Shown here piece by piece: positions 34,691 through 42,738 of a stretch of 64,000 nucleotides of DNA; position 1 is the first letter of the stretch; each line of letters begins with the position of its first letter. The position numbers and the translations under genes are program-made. The notes under the pieces are model-generated. The model ran no database searches. It had not been told where the DNA came from and worked only from the letters and a program-made list of their open reading frames with translations. Source of the DNA: JAXGZG01 sp040771825. Lineage in GTDB: Bacteria > Bacillota > Sulfobacillia > Fermentithermobacillales > Fermentithermobacillaceae. The stretch covers positions 124,001-188,000 of the forward strand of contig JAXGZG010000004.1 of assembly GCA_040771825.1 (NCBI GenBank). Direction: 5' to 3'.

Positions 34691-36607
34691 TCACGACGCA
34701 TCTACAGGCTCTACGTCAACAGACACCTTCACCCCTGACCCCAAAACCACACCCTGAAGGGCCCGGAAATACGCTCTAGCCAAAGCGGCATGGTCATGGC
34801 CCCGCAAAGCCACCTGCCAGCGGAACTGCCCCCGAAGTTTGGGTTTCGGAGACGGAATAGGTCCAAGTACAATGACTCCGCCTCCATCCCTAAGACAGTT
34901 CTTTGCAAATGAACTTGATGCCTCTTGCACTCTAGAAGCATTCTTCCCGCTGAACCTGACCTTGAAAAAGCATTTGGCGGGCGGATAACCGAGGCACTCC
35001 CGGTTCTCCATCTCTTCTTGGTAGAATTTTCGGGGATCTTGAAGCCCCAAAACGGCGTGATGCTCCGGGTTGTAAGTCTGGACGACCAGATGACCCTCTC
35101 GAGGGCTAGACCGTTCTTCTGAGAATTCCAGCAGCTCCGAGAGAAGATGAAATACTTTCTCTGAAGCTGTGTAATCCGGAAGGTTCAGGATCGTGTCTCC
35201 AGAAAGGACTCCCACCATTCCCACTTGCGGTCGGGGCCGAGCGTTCAGAGCCAGCTGGGTGCCCAAGAGGCAAGCAGGCCGCGTTTTTACAAACCGAGCC
35301 AAAATAGACTCGGGACTTTCATCTCTGGAGGCGTCTTGGTCAAGGCGGTAAAGCGCAACAGCTGGGAATTTGGTCACACATTCCTTCTGAGCTCGCTCGA
35401 CTCCGAAACCTAGAAACCGCCACCTGTGTCCTCCGCACCTAGTACACTCATCTGGGGGAGCCGCCTGGTAGTCGCAGGTGTGACACCAAATCTTTGGACC
35501 CTTGGAGTGGTACGACAAAGGAGAACCGCAAGCGGGGCACATAAGCGTATTGCCGCAGTCTTGGCAGGTAACCGAGGTCGCCTCGCCACGCCTATTGAGG
35601 AAAAGAAACGCATTCTCCCCTTTTTGAAACGTGACCCTAAGAGCCTCCGCCATGTCTTGGGAGATGACTTCTCTACGCGTCCCTCCCCTCCTTATGTCAA
35701 CCACTTTGACCCGACCTTGAAGGGAAGCACCTTCTTTCAAAAGAGCCATTTCCCCCATCTGGACACGCCTGTAAGCATCCAAAGACGGATGAGATGCCCC
35801 AAAGACAACACGGCACCCTAGGAAGGACGCTCTCATTAGCGCTACTGTTCGTACATGGTAGAAAGGGGCTTCGATAGATTTGTGAGAATCTGACCATTCA
35901 TCGTCCACAATTATGGCACCGAGCTCGTCTATGTCTACGAACACCGAGGATCGCGTCCCAAGCACGACACTAGGGCTCTCGGACATGGCTCGGAGCCAAG
36001 ATTCTCGTCTCACAAGGCCCGTGAGATCAGAGTGCAAAACCACCAACCCATGGCCGGCCAAATCCCCGAGTTCTCTTTCTGCCCGAAGGATGTCTTTAGT
36101 CTCAGGAACAAGAACCAGTGCGCTCTTGCCGCACATAAGAGTGTCCTTGACCAACTGCCGGTAATGCTCCCACCGATATGACGCTTTGCCCCATACCAGC
36201 AGCGGCGGCGATGCATCTTCTCTAGAGGGCTTTGGGTCACTGGAATCTAATGCAGCTTTTCCTGTGACATCCGGTGTATCCGGTTTGGCCCGGGGGACCA
36301 CCGGAGGCCACAGCATTGACATTGTGGACGAAAGCCCCACACAATAATGGTCTGCCAAAACCCTTGCCAAGTCCAACATCTTGGGTCCTGGAAGAAACCT
36401 TAGGTCGTACACGTACAGAATGTCCCTGGCCTGGAAGTCCGTGGGCTCCTTTGTTTGGGCCACCACGAACCCATCCCTTTTTCCGGAGCCGAAGGGAACT
36501 CGAACCTTGGCCCCATACGGAAGAGAGTAGTCTTGGCCAAAGCGATATGTGAAACGCCGATCCCCGAGCCGTGGGACATCTATCAGTAAGTCAACGTAAG
36601 TAGCCAC
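34691..36607 (-). CDS. priA: PriA-like primosomal protein lacking helicase ATPase motifs
   Basis: Replication-restart protein in the usual coaBC-priA-def-fmt order, 638 residues. The N-terminal DNA-binding domain (VDLLIDVPRLGDRRFTYRF) and the zinc module (CQDCGNTLMCPACGSPL, then CHTC and CTRC) are intact with all eight cysteines. The ATPase parts are degenerate: the place of Walker A GVTGSGKTEVY reads WGKASYRWEHY, the DEEH box reads DDEWSDSHK, and motif VI (QVAGRAGR in the family) is absent. It therefore probably binds forks but cannot hydrolyse ATP, as known for actinobacterial PriA. The GTG at 36607 has no clear ribosome site and lies seven bases after coaBC. Confidence 0.9.
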   Translation of the reverse strand: MATYVDLLIDVPRLGDRRFTYRFGQDYSLPYGAKVRVPFGSGKRDGFVVAQTKEPTDFQARDILYVYDLRFLPGPKMLDLARVLADHYCVGLSSTMSMLWPPVVPRAKPDTPDVTGKAALDSSDPKPSREDASPPLLVWGKASYRWEHYRQLVKDTLMCGKSALVLVPETKDILRAERELGDLAGHGLVVLHSDLTGLVRRESWLRAMSESPSVVLGTRSSVFVDIDELGAIIVDDEWSDSHKSIEAPFYHVRTVALMRASFLGCRVVFGASHPSLDAYRRVQMGEMALLKEGASLQGRVKVVDIRRGGTRREVISQDMAEALRVTFQKGENAFLFLNRRGEATSVTCQDCGNTLMCPACGSPLSYHSKGPKIWCHTCDYQAAPPDECTRCGGHRWRFLGFGVERAQKECVTKFPAVALYRLDQDASRDESPESILARFVKTRPACLLGTQLALNARPRPQVGMVGVLSGDTILNLPDYTASEKVFHLLSELLEFSEERSSPREGHLVVQTYNPEHHAVLGLQDPRKFYQEEMENRECLGYPPAKCFFKVRFSGKNASRVQEASSSFAKNCLRDGGGVIVLGPIPSPKPKLRGQFRWQVALRGHDHAALARAYFRALQGVVLGSGVKVSVDVEPVDAS

Positions 36608-36613
36608 GGAGAA

Positions 36614-37825
36614 CTACAGGCCAGCTTTCTTCGGGGACAGAAGATCTTTTAGGTTGTCCAGAATTGCTTCGGCTATGTTCTCTTTTGATGCCAGTCCAAG
36701 GTCTTTTGAGCTGCCGTCAGGGTACACCAGAGTCACGGCGTTTGTCTCCGAAGCGAATCCCCTGTCGGGCAAGCCTACCCTGTTAGCGCATATGAGGTCA
36801 AGGTTCTTGGCCCTTATCTTTCCTAAGGCGTACTCCATGAGATTGTGAGTCTCGGCAGCGAAACCCACCAGAATTCTTTCGCCCTTGTCCCGGCCCAAGG
36901 TAGCCAATATGTCCGGAGTGGGCACAAGAACCAGTTGGTGAGAAGCCTCGGTCTTCTTGATCTTGCGTTGGCTTCTATCCCTTGGACCGAAGTCCGAAGG
37001 GGCCGCCGCCCCTATCACCACATCCACCTGGCCGTAGACCGAAAGGCAAGCGTCGAGCATCTCCTCAGTGCTAATGACGTTTAGCACTTGGACTCCGGAG
37101 GGAGGCCGAATCTCGGTGGGTCCGCTGACCAGCACAACCCGGGCTCCTCTTCTAACCAAAGCCCCGGCTATGGCGTATCCCATCCTTCCCGTTGAAGGAG
37201 GCGAAATGTAGCGAACCGGGTCTAGGTACTCCCTTGTGGGGCCGGCGGTTACCAAGACTGTCAAGCCGCCAAAATCTCCGGCGCCCACAAGGCAATCTAC
37301 GACGCCCTGAACGATGAGGTCTGGCTCAGGAAGCCTTCCCTTACCCATGGCCCCTGAGGCCAACCTGCCGTAAGCGGGCTCAATGATCTGGTACCCCCAC
37401 TCCCGGAGCGTCTCTAGGTTTCTCTGTACAGCGGGGCTCTCGTACATATTGTTGTTCATTGCCGGGCAGACGATTTTAGGAGCGGTACAAGCCATGACAG
37501 TAGTGGTCAGGTAGTCATCGGCTATACCCGACGCGATTTTCCCGATTACATTGGCTGTAGCGGGGCATATCAGGAACAGATCAGCCTTTTCCGCCAAGGC
37601 GATATGTTCAACATTCCATTGCTTGGGTTCATCGAACATTTCGACCACCACGGGCGACCCAGAAAGCGTGCGGAAAGTCAAGGGAGCCACCAACTTGGTG
37701 GCATTCCGGGTCATAATCACATGAACCCGAGCGTCTTGTTTCACAAGGCGCGATACGACCTCCAGGGCCTTGTAGGCCGCGATGCCGCCCGAGACACCAA
37801 CCAGGATAGTCTTTCCAGATAGCAT
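36614..37825 (-). CDS. coaBC: Bifunctional phosphopantothenoylcysteine decarboxylase/phosphopantothenate-cysteine ligase
   Basis: Two consecutive steps of coenzyme A synthesis. The N-terminal flavin-dependent decarboxylase shows VGVSGGIAAYKALE, the active-site His in NVEHIALAEKAD, and PAMNNNMY. The C-terminal ligase shows LVTAGPTREYLDPVRYISPPS and VIGAAAPSDF. I chose the ATG at 37825 (MLSGKTILVGVSGG) with GGAGG 12 bases upstream; the frame stays open to 37867. Length 403 is normal. Confidence 0.95.
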   Translation of the reverse strand: MLSGKTILVGVSGGIAAYKALEVVSRLVKQDARVHVIMTRNATKLVAPLTFRTLSGSPVVVEMFDEPKQWNVEHIALAEKADLFLICPATANVIGKIASGIADDYLTTTVMACTAPKIVCPAMNNNMYESPAVQRNLETLREWGYQIIEPAYGRLASGAMGKGRLPEPDLIVQGVVDCLVGAGDFGGLTVLVTAGPTREYLDPVRYISPPSTGRMGYAIAGALVRRGARVVLVSGPTEIRPPSGVQVLNVISTEEMLDACLSVYGQVDVVIGAAAPSDFGPRDRSQRKIKKTEASHQLVLVPTPDILATLGRDKGERILVGFAAETHNLMEYALGKIRAKNLDLICANRVGLPDRGFASETNAVTLVYPDGSSKDLGLASKENIAEAILDNLKDLLSPKKAGL

Positions 37826-37893
37826 GCCAGTTCTCGTCCTCCGGTCCCTATGTATTGTCAAGGGCACCTCCCGCGAGGTGCCCCAAAGCCCGC

Positions 37894-38139
37894 CTATTCG
37901 TTAAGAAAAACACGGTCCGAAAGGTCGCCGACGGGTTGTTCATGGCCTTTCTCAGGCTCTTTTGGCACAACCCGAATCTTTCCCAGAGATATCTCGTCCA
38001 GAGCGATGGTCACGGGCTTGTGTCCCTCTGAGACAGAAGGCTCCTTCCTGGATACTATCTGCCTCGCCCTCTTGGCTACGGCTACAACTAGACTGTACTT
38101 GGACTCGGTTTGCGTCAGATCCCTGGGTGGGTCTATCAT
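37894..38139 (-). CDS. rpoZ: RNA polymerase omega subunit
   Basis: Small RNA polymerase subunit aiding assembly. MIDPPRDLTQTESKYSLVVA begins like family members and AKRARQIVS is the conserved core helix. The ATG at 38139 lies seven bases after GGAGG. Length 81 is typical. It overlaps the read-through 3' end of gmk; the sequence at its start, ATGATAG, would carry the normal gmk stop in an ATGA overlap. Confidence 0.93.
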   Translation of the reverse strand: MIDPPRDLTQTESKYSLVVAVAKRARQIVSRKEPSVSEGHKPVTIALDEISLGKIRVVPKEPEKGHEQPVGDLSDRVFLNE

Positions 38140-38740
38140 CCAATGCCCTCCTCTGAAGGGGCGTTGCCATCGCGCTCCGGCGGGCTCTCTCCCCCGCAAT
38201 TATGGCCTCAAGCCTCTCTTTGGCCCGATCAAGGTCAGCATTGATAATAACATAATCGTAGACAGAGAGGTCCGCCATCTCCCTTTGTGCGCTCTCGAGC
38301 CTCAGGTTGCGCTGCTCCTCTCCTTCGGTGCCCCTGGACTCTATGCGGCGGCGCAGTTCCTCCAGGGACGGAGGCAGGACAAAGATAAAGACCCCATCCG
38401 GGTACAGTTCCCTTATAGTCCGGGCGCCCTGGACGTCCTTCTCCAGCATTACATCCTGTCCCAGCGCAAGATAATCGTGGATCTCTTTGGACGGGGTGCC
38501 GTAGTAGTTGCCGTAGACCTCTGCCCATTCCCCGAGGTGTCCCTGATTCTTCCTGTCAAAAAATTCTTCCCTTGAGACAAAGTAATAATCCTCTCTGTCC
38601 ACTTCCCCCACCCGGGGAGGCCTAGTAGTCAGAGAGGGGCAAAAACGAATGCTTGGATCGTCGGCCAAAGCAAGCCGTCTCAGGGACCCTTTGCCGCATC
38701 CTGATGGCGCGGTTATGACAAACATGATGCCTTTTCCCAT
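37952..38740 (-). CDS. gmk: Guanylate kinase with an aberrant run-on C-terminus
   Basis: Phosphorylates GMP to GDP. The P-loop reads APSGCGKGS, followed by TTRPPRVGEVDREDYYFV and the GMP-binding TPSKEIHDYL. The normal protein ends near residue 200 (LEAIIAGERARR). The frame here continues another 60 residues through rpoZ in a different frame, giving a polar sequence with no family resemblance. Restoring one base near 38150-38190 (for example at the GGGGG run) would end gmk at TGA (38138-38136), overlapping the rpoZ ATG. A one-base deletion, real or an error, is the simplest reading. The ATG at 38740 has a weak ribosome site. Confidence 0.9.
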   Translation of the reverse strand: MGKGIMFVITAPSGCGKGSLRRLALADDPSIRFCPSLTTRPPRVGEVDREDYYFVSREEFFDRKNQGHLGEWAEVYGNYYGTPSKEIHDYLALGQDVMLEKDVQGARTIRELYPDGVFIFVLPPSLEELRRRIESRGTEGEEQRNLRLESAQREMADLSVYDYVIINADLDRAKERLEAIIAGERARRSAMATPLQRRALDDRPTQGSDANRVQVQSSCSRSQEGEADSIQEGAFCLRGTQARDHRSGRDISGKDSGCAKRA

Positions 38741-38752
38741 AGTATCTACATT

Positions 38753-38995
38753 CTATCTGTCTTGGAGCCTTGAGACAACCGTTTCCGGGTTCACGGCGCT
38801 TAAGACGATGTGCCCGGAGTCAGCTACGATGACCGCCCTGGTGCGGCGGCCGTGGGTAGCGTCAACCAACATCCCTCTATCTCTAGCTTCGGCAATAACG
38901 CGCCGCATAGGAGCACTCTCAGGCGACACCATAGCCACAATTCGGCCGGCCGACACAATATTGCCGAAGCCAATGTTGACCATCTGGACACCCAT
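38753..38995 (-). CDS. remA: Extracellular matrix regulator RemA (DUF370)
   Basis: DNA-binding regulator; in B. subtilis RemA activates matrix and osmoprotection operons. The sequence VNIGFGNIVSAGRIVAMVSP, then RDRGMLVDATHGRRTRAVIV and VLSAVNPETV, is highly conserved. Length 80 is close to the family norm. It stands directly before gmk, the standard order in Bacillota. The ATG at 38995 follows a G-rich GGGGGT. Confidence 0.94.
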   Translation of the reverse strand: MGVQMVNIGFGNIVSAGRIVAMVSPESAPMRRVIAEARDRGMLVDATHGRRTRAVIVADSGHIVLSAVNPETVVSRLQDR

Positions 38996-39020
38996 GAAAC
39001 CGCGGTACCCCCCGACTACA

Positions 39021-39332
39021 TTACTTCCCCAGAAAACGCGCCAAAAGAGCTTCCTTCTGTCTCTTGCCCAAGCCCTGGACGCGGCGAGACTCGTCTATCC
39101 CCACTTCCTCCATAATCTTGTCAGCTTTCACCTTGCCTACGCGCGGAAGGGACTTCAGAAGATACGATACTTTCATCCTCTGGATAACAGGATCGTTCCC
39201 CTCCACGATATCGGCGAATTTTACCTCGCCCTTTTTGAGCTTCTGCCGAAGCTCCGCCCGGGCTCGACGCATGATCTGGGCCTTTTCTAGTGCCTTTCTC
39301 TTCTCCTCCGGAGTCAAACTTGGAAGCGCCAC
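39021..39332 (-). CDS. mihF: Integration host factor, actinobacterial (mIHF) type
   Basis: Small nucleoid-associated DNA-binding protein of the mIHF family, known from Mycobacterium and Streptomyces, where it also precedes gmk and rpoZ. The N-terminal helix SLTPEEKRKALEKAQIMRRA is followed by LRQKLKKGEV, and the C-terminus has a helix-hairpin-helix: LLKSLPRVGKVKADKIMEE. The GTG at 39332 (MALPSLTPEEKRK) lies seven bases after AGGAGG; the longer open frame upstream lacks resemblance. Length 103 fits. It heads the remA-gmk-rpoZ-coaBC operon. Confidence 0.9.
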   Translation of the reverse strand: MALPSLTPEEKRKALEKAQIMRRARAELRQKLKKGEVKFADIVEGNDPVIQRMKVSYLLKSLPRVGKVKADKIMEEVGIDESRRVQGLGKRQKEALLARFLGK

Positions 39333-39451
39333 AGTTTCCCCTCCTAACAATTTTCGCCTTCCAGGAAGGCGTCTATGTAGCCAGTTCGAGGGCATATTCG
39401 CCCCATTTGGCAGAATTCCTCTTTTCCTGTCAGCCCAAGTGCCAAAAAGCG

Positions 39452-39484
39452 TAAAAGCCCGCCCAAATATTTCCTGGGCGGGTC
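39452..39484 (-). terminator. Rho-independent terminator after the CBM gene
   Basis: CCCGCCCA and TGGGCGGG (39458-39465 and 39475-39482) form an 8-bp stem with a 9-base loop, followed on the minus strand by TTTT. It closes the GH15-CBM unit ahead of mihF. Confidence 0.82.
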
Positions 39485-39495
39485 ATTCTTTCAGT

Positions 39496-39789
39496 CTATC
39501 TCCTCAGTTGGAAATGCCAATCGGCACCGCCGTTATTGTCCCAGTTGCCGGCTGAATCCTTAAAGCACAAATCGATGCACCGATCCCCTTCTGGCATGAT
39601 AGAAGCCGAAAACCCTCCATCAGCACGCCTTTTCATCTCTGTGGTACGAGGGTTCTGCCAGCCATCCTTGCCGCAGTGCAGGAACAATCTATCGGCGCCC
39701 GAGTTCACCAAAAGTCCCCTGTATCCGATCTCTGTCGGCATCCCTTTGGTCAAGAGAGATGGTTTGACCCAAACTCGTGGATCGTTCAA
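39496..39789 (-). CDS. Stand-alone CBM25/53-like starch-binding protein
   Basis: 97-residue protein resembling one carbohydrate-binding module of the CBM25/53 type that binds starch or glycogen. Matching elements are LFLHCGKDGWQNPRTTEM, the central GGFSASI, and WDNNGGADWHFQL at the C-terminus, which carries the conserved Asn and Trp residues. No signal peptide is present. The TTG at 39789 lies nine bases after GGAGG. The GH15 frame overlaps it by 101 bases. It may act separately, or be the C-terminal domain of the GH15 enzyme separated by a frameshift. Confidence 0.82.
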   Translation of the reverse strand: MNDPRVWVKPSLLTKGMPTEIGYRGLLVNSGADRLFLHCGKDGWQNPRTTEMKRRADGGFSASIMPEGDRCIDLCFKDSAGNWDNNGGADWHFQLRR

Positions 39790-41755
39790 CGCAGCTCGCC
39801 TCCGAAAGTGTCTGTTTCCTCCTTATTCTGCCCTGGCTCGCCCATGCCAATTCCAGATGCATGGCATGGGACCATGCAAGAGGAGCCACTGATACCGGGG
39901 CAAATGTCATGCAGCTGAGTTGTTCGGCCATCACGCCGCTAGGAAGGCTCACCCGGTCAAACCAGGGAATCTTCTGCGTGACCTCATCTTCTGTCAGGAA
40001 GCCAAGCTCTAGTCCGCTCAATAGGCGCCACGCTGTAGCGACAAGCCAAGGGTTACCAGGTTGGTCACCTGCGTCAAAAGGCCTCTCGTACCAATCGCCG
40101 CGGTACCGGGCTATGGCAGAGTCAGAGACAACGTGGGACGGAACAGTCAGGGAGCGGGATAGTCTGGTCCAGGTGACCTTGGAAAGGTCCCAAGCCTCTT
40201 CCAGTACAGCGCCGTCAATTGGACGGGAGCCTAACCCCGACAGAAAAAGCGGGATTAGGAAAAGGCTCGCGTCGTCAGTCCAATCGTACCGGTACTCCCC
40301 GTCGCCAACGCCTCCTGATATTCCCCGGCAATAGCCCCGGGACCCTGTTGCCAGAATGGTCACCAGACCATCTAGAAGGCGCCTCGCTCCGTCCAGATAC
40401 CGAGCGCCCCGATCCCGGCCGAGCCTCTTAGATATTACCCATGCCCAGTATAGTCCGGCTGCGCAAGACGCTTGAGTGTATGAGAAAATGCCTCGCCTTT
40501 CCTCCCAAAGGTCGTAAGAGGGTTTGCACAAGGTTCCGCCCTCTAGGACATAACTGAGGATGAACTCAGACGCCTTCTCAATGAAACCTTCGTAAATGGA
40601 CTCTAGGAATTCCAAAGAACCTCCAGCGATGAGATAGTCTCCGGCGGTGACAAGGGGCAGAGCTGTCTCATCTTCCTGAATGGGGAGTTCTCCCCGGGGC
40701 AGATCCGGAACGTGCCAGCCCGATCCTCTTGTACCGTCAGGACGGTATCTTTGCCAGAAGAAGCCCCTGTTGTCTAGAGTCCTTTGGCAGAAGCCGAGAT
40801 AGCGTTCTACATGCCCAAGAAGCCCGAGCCTAGCCATGGTGGAAGCGCACATGGCAGCATCCCGGTGCCAAACATAACGGTAGTGGTCGCGGAAATCTCC
40901 CATCACTCCTGTATCACAGGAAGCTACCAAGGCGCCGCCCCCGTCCGTGTGAGACAGAAGCACCTTCAAGGAAACACTCTCATCTACAGGCAATGACTCC
41001 CAGTAAGATTCGGACCTCTCCACCGTTCCCAAAACTCCCTGGGATGCTGCCTGGTCCATGACGCGATCCGACTCCTCTCTGTCTCGCCCCAAGGCCAGCG
41101 CCCAATCCAGGGTCAGCCCGCATGGACCTGATATGGCCGCCTCCCCTAATACGCTCTCAATGAGCCCGTGATCGACCAAAGGCCCCCGCACTTCCCCTGT
41201 GACGCTATCCAGTGAGACCCCGCCGTCACGTACTTTAGCCAAAGCCACCCTGAGAACCGATTTTCGGTTGTCTCCTTCCAGAGGGGCGCTATATGGAGTA
41301 ATGAGCGATGCCAGCCAGATTGCACCTTTGTAATGGTAGAGCCTACCCTTCTCTGGGTCCCAAAAGCCGCCTTCGCCAACAGTGTTCTCCCCAAGGTGAT
41401 ACGCTTGCCGAGAGTACAAGCCCAAGGGTTCCCCTTCCGGCGCGTCCACCTTGACTCTGCGCACCCAAATGCTCTGGTACGGGTCTACGCAATCGCGGAT
41501 TGTGAGCGACAGAGGGTAATGACGGTGGACCATGCTCCAGGAAAACACCATACCCTCTCCGTAGTTCCCCTGCACAACCCAGCCTGCGTCTCCAACCTCC
41601 AAGAAATGGCCTCTAAACCACACAATCGCCCTGTTCTTGGAGTTCTCGGCCACGTGGTTATGGAGCCCCACCACAGGCCAGAAAACCTCCCGTAGGCTGC
41701 AAGCAGAATCAAACCCCAGGTACAGTGAGCCATTGCCAAGAACCGCAGGACGCAT
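39689..41755 (-). CDS. GH15 glucoamylase-type glycoside hydrolase
   Basis: Cytoplasmic alpha-glucan exohydrolase (688 residues; no signal peptide). An N-terminal beta-domain (MRPAVLGNGSLYLGFDSACS) precedes the (alpha/alpha)6 barrel. Barrel motifs are YRYVWHRDAAMCAS, KPSYDLWEERRGIFSYTQ (general acid Glu) and YERPFDAGDQPGNPWLVAT (catalytic base region). The ATG at 41755 follows AAGGAGG by six bases. After AWSHAMHLELAWASQGR the frame runs 101 bases into the CBM gene. With one extra base upstream it would end at TGA overlapping the CBM TTG start, so the tail may be a one-base-deletion artefact. Confidence 0.9.
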   Translation of the reverse strand: MRPAVLGNGSLYLGFDSACSLREVFWPVVGLHNHVAENSKNRAIVWFRGHFLEVGDAGWVVQGNYGEGMVFSWSMVHRHYPLSLTIRDCVDPYQSIWVRRVKVDAPEGEPLGLYSRQAYHLGENTVGEGGFWDPEKGRLYHYKGAIWLASLITPYSAPLEGDNRKSVLRVALAKVRDGGVSLDSVTGEVRGPLVDHGLIESVLGEAAISGPCGLTLDWALALGRDREESDRVMDQAASQGVLGTVERSESYWESLPVDESVSLKVLLSHTDGGGALVASCDTGVMGDFRDHYRYVWHRDAAMCASTMARLGLLGHVERYLGFCQRTLDNRGFFWQRYRPDGTRGSGWHVPDLPRGELPIQEDETALPLVTAGDYLIAGGSLEFLESIYEGFIEKASEFILSYVLEGGTLCKPSYDLWEERRGIFSYTQASCAAGLYWAWVISKRLGRDRGARYLDGARRLLDGLVTILATGSRGYCRGISGGVGDGEYRYDWTDDASLFLIPLFLSGLGSRPIDGAVLEEAWDLSKVTWTRLSRSLTVPSHVVSDSAIARYRGDWYERPFDAGDQPGNPWLVATAWRLLSGLELGFLTEDEVTQKIPWFDRVSLPSGVMAEQLSCMTFAPVSVAPLAWSHAMHLELAWASQGRIRRKQTLSEASCVERSTSLGQTISLDQRDADRDRIQGTFGELGRR

Positions 41756-41868
41756 ACTGCCCCTCCTTGTCGGGAATAAATCCGGCGGCAAATCCTCATA
41801 ATCACTACAGCCGGGCGTTGAGCCGCTTTACTTTTACCGATTTTGGCCGGGCAGGAGGCAGACTATTC

Positions 41869-42738
41869 GTGCTCTGGTTCTACACTCTGACGCTTTCAAT
41901 ATCAGTTTTGGGTTTAGCCTTCTACTTCTACTGGAGGAATCGGCACCGTAACCGTGAGATGTTCCAGCCGGGAAACGTCGGAGCCGAGACGGCCGATGAA
42001 ATTGGCATCCCGCCTGAAGCTTTGGATCCAGGAAAGTCTTTTGACCAGGACAGGGCAGCGGGAGTCAGGAGGCCCACAGTCGCGCCTCCCAAGAGGGATC
42101 CCGGAGCCGGACGGCACCTGCCAGGCACTCGCCTAAGAAAGGACAACCTTAGCAAAGAAGTTGAACTTGATTGGGAGGCCTCAGAGATAATTGAGCTTCA
42201 GCCCGGAGCTTGGGCATTGCCCAAAGACGCCGCTCCGGATCGCCGGGAAGAGAGTGCAGGAGAAAGATTCCGGGAGAGGTACTCTCTGCCCGCAAAATAC
42301 GGGGCCAACCGCCTGGTGCTATTGGCCAGGGATCCCACGTGGATCTACGCATACTGGGACATTGCTCACGACAAATACCAGGAAATGTACAGAAGGCATC
42401 TTTCACAGTGGGGGCTTTCGAGACCGCTGCTCAGACTGTACGATGTGACACCCGAAACTGGGAGCGACAAGATCGACGTATACGTTGATGATACTGCAGA
42501 CAACTGGTACATACCGGTGGCAAAGCCTCGCCACCGATTCGTAGCCGAATACGGAAGGCTTTTCCCAGAAGGATTCGTGCCCATTCTGCGTTCCAACGTG
42601 GTGCAACTGCCGCCATACGGGGTCTCCCCCATCACGTCCGAAGAGTGGGCCCCCCTTGACTGGGAAACGCACTACGGCAGGGACGGCGGACTGGGCGGTA
42701 CAAGTTCGCCCATGAACTGGGGGAGGCAAAAACATTGA
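41869..42738 (+). CDS. Membrane-anchored DUF4912 protein
   Basis: 289 residues. An N-terminal membrane helix (LWFYTLTLSISVLGLAFYFY) is followed by a basic stop-transfer stretch, a charged low-complexity linker, and a C-terminal DUF4912 domain with RLVLLARDPTWIYAYWDI, LRLYDVTPETGSD and WYIPVAKPRHRFVAEYGR. DUF4912 proteins often sit beside GH57 glucan enzymes and look like carbohydrate-binding beta-sandwiches; their role is unproven. I chose the GTG at 41869 with AGGAGG ten bases upstream; the open frame extends to 41725, where it would overlap the divergent GH15 gene. It ends in a TTGA overlap with the GH57 gene. Confidence 0.82.
   Translation: MLWFYTLTLSISVLGLAFYFYWRNRHRNREMFQPGNVGAETADEIGIPPEALDPGKSFDQDRAAGVRRPTVAPPKRDPGAGRHLPGTRLRKDNLSKEVELDWEASEIIELQPGAWALPKDAAPDRREESAGERFRERYSLPAKYGANRLVLLARDPTWIYAYWDIAHDKYQEMYRRHLSQWGLSRPLLRLYDVTPETGSDKIDVYVDDTADNWYIPVAKPRHRFVAEYGRLFPEGFVPILRSNVVQLPPYGVSPITSEEWAPLDWETHYGRDGGLGGTSSPMNWGRQKH

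Noticed and set aside
37862..37883. Strong 9-bp hairpin between coaBC and rpoZ as a terminator
   Set aside because: No T tract follows on either strand, so it is more likely an mRNA-stability or processing hairpin.
41725..41868. Longer N-terminus of the DUF4912 protein
   Set aside because: It overlaps the start of the divergent GH15 gene and has no ribosome site, whereas the GTG at 41869 does.
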